Part shown: positions 35,701 through 45,229 of the stretch, piece by piece
Layout of the letters: every line of letters begins with the position of its first letter
Numbering within the stretch: the stretch's first letter is position 1
The notes under the pieces: model-generated
Database searches by the model: none
Told to the model about the DNA's origin: nothing
Seen by the model: the letters and a program-made list of their open reading frames with translations, nothing else
Source: Amoebophrya sp. A120
Lineage: Eukaryota > Sar > Dinophyceae > Syndiniales > Amoebophryaceae
DNA length: 64,000 nt
Direction of reading: 5' to 3'
NCBI GenBank assembly: GCA_905178155.1
Contig: CAJINV010000015.1
Coordinates: 734,387-798,386, forward strand
Program-made: the position numbers and the translations under genes

Positions 35701-37015
35701 TCACTTCGAGCTCGCGTTTCCTGATAAAAAGTAGAGATTGGAATTGGATTGAGTTTTTGTATTTAACAATGAACATTGCTGATGCAGTTTAAGTTCTGTA
35801 GTCGTTGTACTTGTACAGAAGATGGAAGTACACATCAAGCTACTTCTTCGAGGGAGCTTACTACACTCAGAACATCAAATCATGTCGTTCACATATACCT
35901 TTTCTCTTCCTCCTCTTCTTGCCTCGCTCTTTCTTCCATTTCCCGCATAAAGCCCCCGAACAGCCTTTGCGCTCCGACTTCCCCTATCAACTGCAAAAAC
36001 GTCTAGGTCTGACAGAGTGCCAGGTTTGTCATGCATATTTTGCATGGCCCATGGTGCCTGTGATGCATGATTTAGCATCACAGCTTTTTTAAGGGCTTTA
36101 TAATGCCTATTCCGCATGAGAAATAATGGCCTCTACGCGTAGTACAAACCGGACTCCCATAATTGCTGGTCATGCAACACAGGTTTTTTTGGAATCCGAA
36201 GACAGCATGACAAGTTACATCCTTCCAGACCCAGACATATTTGCAATGCATATCCCCTCCGGCCGCCTTGGCATTTCGTTCGATTTCCTCGCGTAGTTCC
36301 CTGACCTCCGCGGGCTATGAAAGCCTCAGGTTGGAAATCCTCAAAGTGAAAATAATTTGTAATGCAAAAAAACGACTTTAGTTGAAGCAGCATTTCTAGT
36401 CGGCGCATGACAAATTTCCCGGGCACTCGTCGAAGCGTGTCTGTCATACTAGTTAGGCAAAGGGGTGCCCTTCTCTCATGCTAATCAGCAGCCCAATTCT
36501 GAACCCGTAGAAGCACAATAGTCAGCCTCCATTGCGTTCTCTGCAAAAGAGTCTTTTTGGTGTCGCATTTCATGCATCACAAATCATTTCCACTTTGAGA
36601 AGTTCCATTCTGAGGCTTTCATACGGGCTCTGCGGCCTCTCGGTCTTCCCTTCTTCGCTTCCGGTTTTCATCTATGCATTGCAAATATGTCTGGGTCTGG
36701 AAACATGTGAACCTCTGATGCGCATTTGAGACCAGAAGCAAATCTGTCACGCATGGACCGCAAAAGCCGCTCATTTCTTGTCACCAAAAGAGGGAACCTG
36801 TCATGCGGATTAGACATCGCCTAACGTGCTCAAAACCTGTGTTGCTAAGACTTGCATGCCAGACCTTCTGTGTCATGCACAAACAGCATGACACCCTTCC
36901 AGGAGACCCAGACATATTTGCAGTTCATATCATCTTCCGAGGAACTTTCCTCCGACCCCTCCTCGGCCTCCAGATCCCGAAACTGGGCGGCTTTGTCGCC
37001 TCGTCGCTTCGGCAT
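26755..37015 (-). CDS. SPT5: Transcription elongation factor SPT5 (DSIF large subunit)
   Basis: SPT5 clamps RNA polymerase II together with SPT4 and is built as acidic N-terminus, NGN domain, KOW repeats and a C-terminal repeat. Here 16 elements and seven GT-AG introns (35721-35898, 34308-34516, 34003-34133, 32425-32576, 31775-31983, 30555-30739, 27098-27270) are removed to give 1341 residues. Start MPKRRGDKAAQFRDLEAEEG; then a charged helix; NGN from DPKLWCVKIFGEG through YIYIEAFKEQELRKFLQGI; KOW1 at VRVLANGTYRGDLGRVLKI with a long insertion; KOW at FETGDKIEVYMGQLKG; YFEPGQRVKVISHHAKQRG-R; a further KOW near LKRGTQGRLVQADNDG; and YKGQLCEFRQVIDEEHFRVA. The tail is rich in Asn, Trp, Lys and Asp (SGSWNYNDWNNNKDWNKS) rather than the usual Ser/Thr-Pro repeats, ending in an acidic VIEEEVVEKK stretch. 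The 30555 splice is the least certain. Confidence 0.93.
26834..26991. mobile_element. IE-2 element in SPT5 (last intron)
   Basis: Repeat TAATT both sides. Excision joins KIVEEEI to IEEEVIEEE near the C-terminus. Confidence 0.93.
27714..28035. mobile_element. IE-7 element in SPT5
   Basis: Repeat GGTAA both sides. Joins YQKHQFT to NYEFTKTGG. Confidence 0.93.
28085..28233. mobile_element. IE-2 element in SPT5
   Basis: Repeat TCATC both sides. About 50 nt of exon separates it from the IE-7 copy. Joins EMHDTM to KQFNDV. Confidence 0.93.
28678..29894. mobile_element. IE-5 element carrying a nested GC-rich element
   Basis: IE-5 ends read TATGAAAGCCTCAGGTTGG (here TATGACAACC...), inverted at the far side. 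Repeat CGCAA both sides. The 1217-bp copy is the largest intronic element; removal joins SVVIA to RWEQEHQSW. Confidence 0.92.
28719..29620 (-). repeat. Nested GC-rich composite element, copy 2 (inverted)
   Basis: Same parts as the copy at 22813, in reverse: tail CGAAA...TATTATATT first, then GAGGTC arrays, GAGTATAGCCGGATTATTAG, a CCCTCTCGCGCTA array, and the GC-rich head ending GGGGCATGGCTGG. Confidence 0.88.
29938..30188. mobile_element. IE-1 element in SPT5
   Basis: Flanks GGGAT and TGGAT (4 of 5). Joins KKQEES to RLAIEKYDS. Only about 40 nt of exon separates it from the composite IE-5. Confidence 0.9.
30802..31067. mobile_element. IE-1 element in SPT5
   Basis: Repeat TCGCT both sides. 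Joins IDEAAA to TRKDGGM. Confidence 0.93.
31130..31408. mobile_element. IE-9 element in SPT5
   Basis: IE-9 ends read TATCCTGAGTAAAAACGT then CCCACACC, inverted at the far side. Repeat GATTC both sides. Joins KKSQAN to QLALTTSK. About 60 nt from the IE-1 copy. Confidence 0.93.
32657..32964. mobile_element. IE-3 element in SPT5
   Basis: Flanks TCGCC and TCGCG (4 of 5). Splits a KOW region: joins GQLKGVVA to TVRKMLENG. Confidence 0.91.
33135..33296. mobile_element. IE-4 element in SPT5
   Basis: IE-4 ends read TATCCACAGGAAATTTCC on one side and, inverted, TATGCAATACAAATTTCC on the other. Repeat TCAAC both sides. Joins DFSNVL to MPEDYAAV. Confidence 0.93.
33341..33597. mobile_element. IE-1 element in SPT5
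   Basis: Flanks CGTTG and CGTTC (4 of 5). Joins DPFVN to ATMAEKND. About 44 nt from the IE-4 copy. Confidence 0.9.
34010..34115. mobile_element. Decayed IE-2-like remnant inside a GT-AG intron of SPT5
   Basis: Within intron 34003-34133: GCAATACGAGTACGATATT on the right resembles an IE-2 end, and GCATTACAAA and TTTGTAATGC motifs fill the middle. No 5-bp repeat. It may be an old element that gained normal splice sites. Confidence 0.55.
34722..35028. mobile_element. IE-3 element in SPT5
   Basis: Repeat TTTCC both sides. Joins SAFELHG to KPDRVTPG just before the NGN domain. Confidence 0.93.
35098..35250. mobile_element. IE-4 element in SPT5
   Basis: Repeat GGAGG both sides. About 65 nt of exon separates it from the IE-3 copy. 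Joins VMLPPSL to PVSEAGAF. Confidence 0.93.
35410..35665. mobile_element. IE-1 element (variant) in SPT5
   Basis: Repeat TAAAG both sides. First base changed (GATCAAATGC) and extra bases inside GTCTGGGCGGTCTGG. Joins LFRDPL to AAPINQD. Confidence 0.92.
35985..36252. mobile_element. IE-1 element in SPT5
   Basis: Repeat TCCCC both sides. Joins NAKAAGG to EVGAQRL. Confidence 0.93.
36316..36623. mobile_element. IE-5 element in SPT5
   Basis: Repeat CGGGC both sides. The intact, unnested form of the family (308 bp). Joins REAAEPA to EVRELREE. Confidence 0.93.
36673..36929. mobile_element. IE-1 element in SPT5 (first intron)
   Basis: Repeat TCATC both sides. Joins EESSED to ENRKRRRE. Confidence 0.93.
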
Positions 37016-38388
37016 TGTATGTTCTTGCTAGAATAGAATATCGACGACCCACAGAACTGCAGCCCTTGCTAGTGCAGAGTCGTCCGATCGTGTAGAAGTC
37101 GCAGGAGCAGGTGGGGGCCGCGGCTTGTTGATATCGCTATGTACTCCGCGTCGATATCTGTAACCGCATGAGTCGCTTCTTCAAATAACAGCTCTGAAAG
37201 ATGGTAGTCGTCGGTGTCGTTCTTTTTCCGCGTTCATTTAAAAAAGTTGTACGTTCATTTGGTCGTCGTGGTGAAAACGATTGAAAAAACAGGTATCAAC
37301 AAGAGCGAGATATTAAAGTATTAATTTCTTTGGTCCCGTAGCCAATTCGTCGACACAACTTGGAGGAAAAAAGAAGTGCCACAATTATCGGTCCTCTACT
37401 CTTCCCTAAAAGTGATTTTCAGGAGGTCATGGAACTTATTTCTAGGCCAGATAGTGCGCACAACACACTGACTACAAGTGATACTGTTGGTTCGAGTTCG
37501 ATATTTGTGCGTAGGAAGGAGATTTTTTCGAAATCGAACGACCTCCGGGGTCTGCAACAGCAACAAGCAGCTCATCAACATCAACTCCACTCATAAGCGT
37601 GAGGTGGAACCTCGTCAGGAACATCATATCGTACTCATTTATTTTCGAGTAGATTTTTTATCACGATTTTTATCATACTGAAAGAAACTGATCTGCTTCG
37701 ACCTCGAACGTACAGTCTCCACCTAGTAGTACTACAGCGTTAATCACTTCTTGTTCCGTCGAAGAGCTCGTGCCAGACGCAGGCACTTTGGCTTGTTCCT
37801 GATGATCTCAACCTCAACCACGAAGATCTCGTCTTGATCTTGCCACTGCCAGAGGCACGACTCCGTACCTATTTTGAGCGTCGATTTTAACAGCTTCAGA
37901 ATCTTGATTCTGATTTATCGTTTCATCTGGAAAGGGGGAGAGCTTTGCTTTCTACTATTTTTTCCAGTGGTATTTTTTTACTTGTTTGTCGACGAGCACC
38001 ATCAGATCACGTATCTTCACACTACTTCTACTACGAACAACATGCAAAAAAGCGCCAGAACATGAGGGCGATTTTGTGCCGTGATTCAGAGCGTGGGATT
38101 GAAGATTTTATGTGTTCTTGCTAGTATAATCGTGTCGTGCACGAGGACGACGTCATGCTGATATCTTGTTCATTCATCAACTGACACGATTCATAGAAAA
38201 GAACTGAGGAAATGGGTTTTATTCCCTTGCTCTAACAAGTACAAGGAAGGACAAAAGCACGTTCAGCTATCCACGACATCATGCACTTTCTTACAGATCT
38301 CGACCGCAGCACTTCTCAAAGCAAGCGTCGGCATCATCGGTGACGAGTTACTTGTCATCCAAGTAGTATAGCAAGCCTCCACTCACTG
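37016..38388. other. Intergenic spacer between SPT5 and kinesin-9
   Basis: AT-richer sequence with short open frames only. One weak candidate (37360-37596, plus) has no domain. No element ends or RNA genes seen. The SPT5 promoter should lie here but no motif can be named. Confidence 0.45.
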
Positions 38389-41300
38389 TCACTTCATCTT
38401 CCCGAGCGCTTTGTAGAACCCCTGAACTTCCTTATCGACATCCGCATTCCCGGTTAGTTTCACCTGCTGCTGATTCACCGGGTCGTAAACATGCGTTTGA
38501 TGGTGGTGACCGCCGCCCGCATGAGAAGTTACCGCCCCACCGTTTTCGCTCTCCACTTGCTCCTTTGCGATTTCCGTGAGTGAGGCCGTGGCTTCCTTGC
38601 GCAGAGACACAAACCAAGACTCGAAGTCCTTCTGCAGTCGCTTTTTGTTCTGCTCTATCCACAGCAAATTTCCCGCACACGTACAAATGCAGTCTCTGCA
38701 TGACAAAACTTGCAAGTTAGCGCTCCTTGTCATGCATTTTGTACAGGTATGGGAAATCCACATTGCATATGCTCCAAAACCTGCTGGATCCGCTCAATGT
38801 CGTGTTTCACCTGCCGGAGGGTGTTCGTGTTGTCCGAGTAGATTTTCTTGTCGTGCTCCAGCTGCGAAAGAAGGTGCTGCTCCTGCGGGTCTGATGTGGT
38901 CGTGGTGGATATGGTTGTTCCAATTTCAGTGTAAGGAGCAACGGTAAGCGATCAATCGCAAACTTTTTCCTTTTAGTACAGAAGGGAATCGATTACTATT
39001 CTGCAAATCAAAAACACTAAGCAAAGCTGCAGTGGAAGTGGTACAAGCAAAAAGTACCTGGCGCCTTCTCCTTCCCACTGCTCACGGCCCCACTTTGCTC
39101 CCCATCCACCCCTTTCTCCTCCTCCCCATCCTCCATGGCTCTCCCTAATCTCAACTTCTGTATTTCCGTCTTGCACTGCGCCGCGCGCTGCCGTGCCGTG
39201 TTTGCCTCCTCACCCAGCGCTTTCGCGTTGACATACAATTCCCGCAACAGTTCCTTGTTTTCTTCAAACGATTCGTTATGCTGTGCAAGAGTATCGTACT
39301 AGTATGAACCAGCCATGCTCCGGCTGCCGCCGGAGCGCAAGGCTGTTGGGCCGGGGCAAGACTGTTTGCCGATCGGACCACAACCCCGCGGGCCTATGCA
39401 CAACGAAACATATTGCGCCTCGCCAACCCGCAGGACCACTTGCGCGCTTCCCGCGCCTGTGGGCGCTCTGCGCAGGGAGCAGCTGCAAAGAACACCGGGG
39501 GCGAACAGAAGCCGCCCGGCGGGAGAGGGTAGCGCGAGAGGGTGGCGCGAGAGGGTGCGCGCGAGGGTGGCGCGAGAGGGTTGCGCGAGAGGGTGCGCGA
39601 GAGGGTGGCGCGGAAAGGCGCCGCACAAAACAGCTCCGCGAATGGCCTGCAGTGCCAAATATGGGTAGTGCCATGCGGATTCGCGCCCGTTTCTTTGTGT
39701 TTTACCCTCTCGCAGACCTCTCGCAGAGCCTCTTTTTGACCTCTTTTGGGGGTCCCCGCTAATAATCCGGCTATACTCGCGGGTAGAGGTCGACAGAGGT
39801 GGCCGAGAGGTGGCCAAGAGGGTCCGCGAGAGGTCGCCCCTTATTCGCGCCACCTCTCGCCACCTCTGTCGACCTCTCGCGCCCCCTCTTTTTGACCTCT
39901 CTGCACCCTCTGTGCCACTTAGGCGGCGCCTAAGGGTGGGCCCTTACTGTGGGCCTTATTCGCGCACCCTCTCGCGGACCCTCTCGAACGGGGTCCCGCG
40001 CCACCTCTCCACCTCTGTCGACCTCTTTTCTACCTCTGTCGACCTCTTTTTTACCTCTCGGCCACCTCTCTGGGACCCTCTGTCTACCTCTTTTTTCGCA
40101 TTAATATAATGTATAAGTAATCGCATGACAAATTTTTCCAGAAGGAAAAATTGAATTTGTCATGCAGATTCGGGTAAAAGACTACATCTGTACTGCAAGG
40201 CTGCCATTTAATATACGAGTACGATACTTTTGCAATGGATATTCGTTTCGCCTAACTGATTTCCGAAAAACTTCAAACGCCTTTGCGCGGTCGAGGAGGA
40301 GTTCTGCAGCCTCGCGGCCCTGGGGGACTGGGGCGGAACTGGAGCTTGAAGATGCATTTTTTCCTGGGACGCCGCGACTATGCGGTGCGTAAGAACTACT
40401 GGAAGAAGCTGAAGCTGCTGAGCCTCCCCCTGCAATGCTCGTTACATCCGACGCAGCGACGCTGGTATTCAACGCGGAAGAAGACAACATCCCTTGCGTA
40501 GTTGCGCTCGTACTCCGGCTTGCGACGCTGCTGGCGGAAGGCGAGTGATCGGCTTTTGTGGAGGAAGACGTATCCTGTGCAAAAGTATCACACTCGTATT
40601 GCAGTCATGCATCACAAATCTTTTCCTTAACGTAAATCCGCATTACAAATTATATTTGTCATGCTGAGAAAATTTGTAATGCATCTATACGAGTACGATA
40701 CTTTTGCATTGCATAAGACGCGCTAGTTCCTGAAGCGCCGCCGCCCCGACTCGACGCCGCACTTCCATCTATCCACAGTAAATTTCCCGCACACGTACAC
40801 ATGCGGTCTCTGCATGACAAAACTTGGCTTCGATCCTAGTTTAGCATGGCAAGTTTTACGCTTCAAATTGGTGAAATTTGTGATGCATGTTGTACATGTA
40901 CGGGAAATTTGTATTGCATACCATCACCAGCTGCGCCATTACCGCCGCCCCGATTCACGATCGAGACCAAGATGCCGATTTCCTGATCTCTCTGCGCCAC
41001 TTCCAGTTCTAGCTGCTTGATTTGTTGCTGCAGCGCCGCGGTGTTTTTGTTTGATGACGTTGTACCGCCTGCAGAAGATGAGGACGAAGCACCGGCGCCT
41101 GAGGTTGCGTTCAACCCTCCAGTATGCATTGCAAAAGTATCGTACTAGTATAAATTGCATTACAAATTGGCTTAGCATTACAAATTAAATTTGTAATGCG
41201 GATTTGCCTTGAGAGAAAAATTTGTAATGCATGATTGCAATTACTACGAGTACGATACTTTTGCACAGGATATCCAGCAGCTCCCACCCCACCGCCGTTC

Positions 41301-44300
41301 AACGCCAATTGCCGGAACTGTCGGAATATCCTGTGCAAAAGTATCGCACTCGTATAAATGCATTACAAATTTCCTCAGCATGAGAAGGAAAATTTGTAAT
41401 GCGGATTGACCTTAGGTAAAGGATTTGTAATGCATGATTTTGATTGCAATACGAGTACGATACTTTTGCACTGGATACGGAAACACTCCAACTGCTTCTT
41501 CCTCCCGCCGCCGACTTATCAAGTGTAAAAGTGTCTGGGTCTGGAAGGGTGCCACACTTGTCATGCAGGTTTTCTATGACCCATGACGTCTGGCATGTAG
41601 GACATAGCATGACACATTCTGTGAGAGTTCCATCATGCCTATCCTGCATGAGAAACTGCCTCTCGATTAGGTCAGAAGTGGACAGCTTTTGATAAGCATG
41701 CAACACAGATTTTTACATCATTCAGATTTAGCATGACAAGTTCCATCCTTCCAGACCCAGACATTTTTACAATCCATACGACTATGAAATTCGCGATTTG
41801 CGTGTCTTCGCAGAACTCCAAAACCTGCTTTTTGCACTTTTCCACCTTCTCTAAACTGAGCTCGCTATCCGGATCCGCGTCGTCCTCGTCGTCCCCACGG
41901 TATTGCTTCAGTTCGTCTTTCAACTCCAAAATCTCGCGCTTCAGTCGTTTTATCATCAACTGCGGGTCCAGTTCCTCGTTTACGATCGCCGAATTTTTGA
42001 TGCACGCTACTCTTTGCGCAAACCGGCAGGTGGAAATCGCTTCGTCGATGTTGGTCGGCTCGACTGCGATGGTCCCGACCATCACCGTTTTACAGTTTCC
42101 GCCGAGGGAGTCGCGGAGCACCGAAGTCATCATAGAATTCCGGTACGGGATGTGCATCCGGCCGCCGGTGGAGCGTTCGTTTAAGGCGACGATGACTTGC
42201 TCGAGAAAATGGAGGGAGGTGTTGATGTATTTGGCTTCGCTGTTTTGATGTTCTTGTGATGCGATTACCATTCACTCCTTACTTGACCCATGCAATTCCA
42301 CATGACAATCTCAACCGACCGAAAATCGAAATAAAATCATAAATACGCCAGCAACTTCCCATCCACGCCCGTCTTGCTCACGCGCTCCGATCCGGCAAGA
42401 TCCACCAAGTGCACTTTCGACCTCCTCACTACGTCCGAGCCGTGCTCGGAACTCTGGATCCAAATGATGAAGATGCAGTGCGACCGCGTGGAGGCGTCGT
42501 TCATGGGCGTCTCTGCGACCACGCGGTTGGTATCGCCGAGGAAGAGAAGGTTCAAAGCGTCTTCTTCCGAGGCAGCGACGTTGACGGAGAGGTTTTTCAG
42601 ATGCATGTTGCCATCTTCGTCTTCGCGCAGGGAAACCTGGAGTTTGTTGTGCAGAACAGCCTAGCCAAAAAATTCAAAGGACTCAAATTGTAATGCTGAA
42701 ACGGGAAAATCAACACCCACAAGCACAGGCAAATAAGCAGTGTTAATATTAGCATGACAAACTCTAGAAAGAAGTTGAAGTACCTTCGGCAACGACTCCA
42801 ATTTCTGTGCTTGCTCGTCCCGGGAAAGTAAATCGTACCCGTAATTGTTGTAGATTTCCAGGTACGAGACAAACACGGAGTGTGAATTCTGCCCGTCTCG
42901 CCTTATATGCTCGAAAATTTCGGAAATCGTCCGTGGTATCAACCTATGGAAGTCTCAGGACCGCAATCGACAAAGTTGAAATGATTTCTGATGGATAAAA
43001 CGGATACTAGTTGGTGCCCAGTTTCCAAGTGGCGCATGACAAATTTGGGTAGAACCCCAGTCCAGTTTGTCATGCTGTTTGGGTAAGGAAGACGCCTTTT
43101 TTCATGCTTCTTCACCAGCTTTATTTCTACCCCTACTCAAGAACAACAGACTTACAATCTGCCTCACTTGCCTACTCTGCAAGATAGGCATTTTGTGGCT
43201 TGCATGTTATGCATTACAACTTTTTCAACTTTTTTGATTTCGATCCTGACGCTTCCGTACAACCCCCGGTCGACGTATTTCTCCGAGCCACCGGTGATCG
43301 TGTTATCCTGTGCAAAAGTATCGTATTCGTATAAATGCAAGTCTTGCATTACAAATCTTTGTCTTAAGGCAAATCTGCATTACAAATTTTCTTTCTCATG
43401 CTGAAGAAATTTGTAATGCATTTATACGAGTACGATACTTTTGCAATTCATACGTGTACGTTTTCCCCGATATCAAATGCAAATATGTTTGGGTCTGGAA
43501 ACCTGTGATGCAAGGAAGGGAATACTAGTGAGCCCACTGTGATGCGCTCCCCAGCATGACAAGTTTTCCGGTGCCTCTGAGTTGCGTACTCCGCATGAGA
43601 AGCCGCGTTTTTGCATCACAGACAGGAGGACCTCTACTTCGCGGGCACGCAATACAGAGTTTAGAGTCATGCTCATGCCAGACTAGCATCATAAATCTCG
43701 CAATTATCTCCCAGACCCAGACATATTTGCAGTTCACACCGGACCCCGTTTGCCCATACGCGAAGATCGTACCGTTCAAACCGTTCAAAGCGTCTTTGAT
43801 TACTATCCCGTGTAAAAACATCCCCACCTCAGCGTGGTTGTCATGCGATTCTGCATGCCAAAAAAGTTTCTCATGCGGAGCCCTATGAGAAGCATTTCCC
43901 CTTCGTGTTTTGGGATTTGTGTTGCTAGGATCAGCGTGATATGCTAGATCTGTCATGCTTCTGAGCTAGCTGCACAGGATCGCACTACGAGGATAAATTT
44001 GTCATGCAAAAACACCAAAGCTGTGTGATTTGTCTAGCAGATTTCCCATGTTGACTCTGGTGTGGGGACGTTTTTAATCAGAATAATTACCGGCCCGGCG
44101 ACTGTTTTGAAAACTTCCTCCTGCGTCGCGTCCATGCCGAATAACCCGTCGAACTTGAACTTGTGATTCTGCTTCGAGTTGTTGACAAGTTGGCCCTGCC
44201 CGGAATCCACATGCTCCCGGTCGATGTGAAAATCCACAATGTCGTCGTCATCGCGGAAAGAATATTCGCAAGAAATTTCCCGTACACATAAGTACAAGTG

Positions 44301-44517
44301 CGGTCTCTGCATGGCAAAACTGGGCTTCGATCCTCGTTTAGCATGACAAGTTTTACACCCCAAATTGGAGAAATTTGTGATGCATTTTGTACATGTACAG
44401 GAAATTTGTATTGCATAAGGAAAAACCCGGGAACGCACGGGTGGTGGGACGCACGCGGAGAAACACACGAATGTTCGTGTTCGAACCTGCTGACTGAGAT
44501 TTGTCTTTCTCTGACAT
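38389..44517 (-). CDS. Kinesin-9 family motor (KIF6/KIF9-like)
   Basis: Twelve elements and three GT-AG introns (42661-42783, 42240-42346, 38891-39057) are removed to give 854 residues. Motor landmarks in order: NIRVFLRVRPT at the start; NGTIFAYGQTGSGKTYT P-loop, rebuilt only after an element between the last two Gly/Lys codons is removed; TGGSEKYVDRGLIPRTISE; VSYLEIYNNYGYDLL; NDASTRSHCIF switch I; VHLVDLAGSERVSKTGVDGK switch II; EAKYINTSLHFLEQVIVALN; and the closing CRFAQRVACIKNSAIVNEEL. The post-motor LKREILELKDELKQYRG, the AQRDQEIGILV helix, FRKSVRRNESFEENKELLRE and the C-terminal coiled coil are typical of KIF6/KIF9. Members of this family work in cilia and flagella, so a flagellated stage is implied. 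All catalytic residues are present. Confidence 0.96.
38656..38769. mobile_element. IE-4 element, short form, in kinesin-9
   Basis: Repeat TGCTC both sides. At 114 bp the shortest IE-4; the middle third is missing. Joins IQQVLE to QNKKRLQ. Confidence 0.92.
39277..40241. mobile_element. IE-2 element carrying a nested GC-rich element
   Basis: Repeat TTCGT both sides. 965 bp. Removal joins KSVRRNE to SFEENKELL, a contiguous block in KIF9 proteins. Confidence 0.93.
39305..40116 (+). repeat. Nested GC-rich composite element, copy 3
   Basis: Same order and orientation as the copy at 22813: CCAGCCATGCTCCGGCTG head, GAGAGGGTGGCGC array, CTAATAATCCGGCTATACTC, GAGGTCGAC and complementary CCTC arrays, TTTCGCATTAATATAATG tail. 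Confidence 0.88.
40571..40715. mobile_element. IE-2 element in kinesin-9
   Basis: Repeat AGACG both sides. Joins SGTSAS to SSTKADH in a Ser-rich linker. About 50 nt from the next IE-4. Confidence 0.93.
40770..40920. mobile_element. IE-4 element in kinesin-9
   Basis: Repeat CCATC both sides. Joins GNGAAGDG to SAASSRGG. Confidence 0.93.
41123..41272. mobile_element. IE-2 element in kinesin-9
   Basis: Repeat TCCAG both sides. Joins VGAAG to GLNATSG. Confidence 0.93.
41327..41477. mobile_element. IE-2 element in kinesin-9
   Basis: Repeat CGGAA both sides. Separated from the previous IE-2 by a 54-nt exon. Joins KQLECF to RQFRQLAL. Confidence 0.93.
41517..41778. mobile_element. IE-1 element in kinesin-9
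   Basis: Repeat CGACT both sides. Separated from the previous IE-2 by a roughly 39-nt exon. Joins TQIANFIV to GGRKKQLE. Confidence 0.93.
42945..43259. mobile_element. IE-3 element in kinesin-9 motor
   Basis: Repeat CAACC both sides. Joins VDRGL to IPRTISE. One of two sites where GT-AG ends are possible within the repeat. Confidence 0.94.
43304..43452. mobile_element. IE-2 element in kinesin-9 motor
   Basis: Repeat CGTGT both sides. Joins GKTYT to ITGGSEK. Only about 13-18 nt of exon lie between it and the IE-1 copy to its right. Confidence 0.94.
43471..43738. mobile_element. IE-1 element splitting the kinesin-9 P-loop
   Basis: Flanks CCCGA and CCGGA (4 of 5). Lies inside the codon for the last Gly of GQTGSGKT; excision gives GGG TCC GGG AAA ACG. 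The right end reads ACA, not ATA. Confidence 0.93.
43804..44085. mobile_element. IE-9 element in kinesin-9 motor
   Basis: Repeat ATTAC both sides. Joins VAGPVI to IKDALNGLNG. Confidence 0.93.
44263..44417. mobile_element. IE-4 element in kinesin-9 (first intron)
   Basis: Flanks AAGAA and AGGAA (4 of 5). Joins TRAFPGFS to the YSFRDDDD block or close to it. Confidence 0.9.
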
Positions 44518-45229
44518 GATGCTTTTTGGCAGGCTTTTTGAACTCCAAGAAAAAAGGATATTGTCAATTACGGCCGCCGTGGTGGTGCCTGAACTGCACG
44601 ACGACCCTTATCGAAAAACAAAAATCGACTCTTTGCCTTTATTTGTATGTGCTGGTGTTGATCCTCCTTTTAAAGCTCCAGATGAACCAGAAGTAGCCGA
44701 GCCCTGTTGTAGTTCCTCGGGGCAGGAGCACGGATCCTTTAGCGGCCCTTCTTGTTCTTGAGCTGCACCGACACTGACACCGACACCTACCTGCTTTCGG
44801 CGCCGGATCATGAGGAGAACAAGCATGCGGCATTGGCGCTGCTGGTCTCGTCGTTCCGCAATGCTTTTACGCAAAAATCCTACTTCGTGGTGTTGCACTT
44901 CACGCAGATTTTAGAGTTGTTGCTGCTGGTTCATTCTTCAGGATTAAAGCCAATAATCTTCATTACGTCAACATCTTCATCAGGAGACGCTTTTGCATTC
45001 ATTGTACAAAAAAAAAGTAAATTTTCACGAAATTTTCAATAAGGCATTTTTTTTATTTTCGTGACAAATAAAACAAAACCTTAGTAGGGACAAGGTGAAG
45101 CGCAACATCTTTGTTCTCGAGATCTAAGTAGGGACTTCTTTGAAGTTTGCAAATTCAGGTTTTCATCTATTACCTCTGCTAAAAGCCTTTTTTCTACTTT
45201 CCGGAGTGGAATAATCAACAAACTGCGAC
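44518..45229. other. Spacer between kinesin-9 start and transporter end
   Basis: A minus-strand open frame at 44608-44898 (96 residues, with GVGVSVGAAQEQEG) is unsupported by any domain. Otherwise AT-rich, with a T-run near 45005-45055. No element ends. Confidence 0.4.

Noticed and set aside
8178-43740. Recurring peptide-like strings such as FQTQTFLHL and NVKVSGSGN at the ends of many frames
   Set aside because: They are translations of IE-1 and IE-3 ends, not a protein motif; frames continue only by chance into the elements.
44608-44898. A 96-residue minus-strand frame between kinesin-9 and the transporter
   Set aside because: No domain, no clear splice link to either neighbour, and a length common by chance in this composition.
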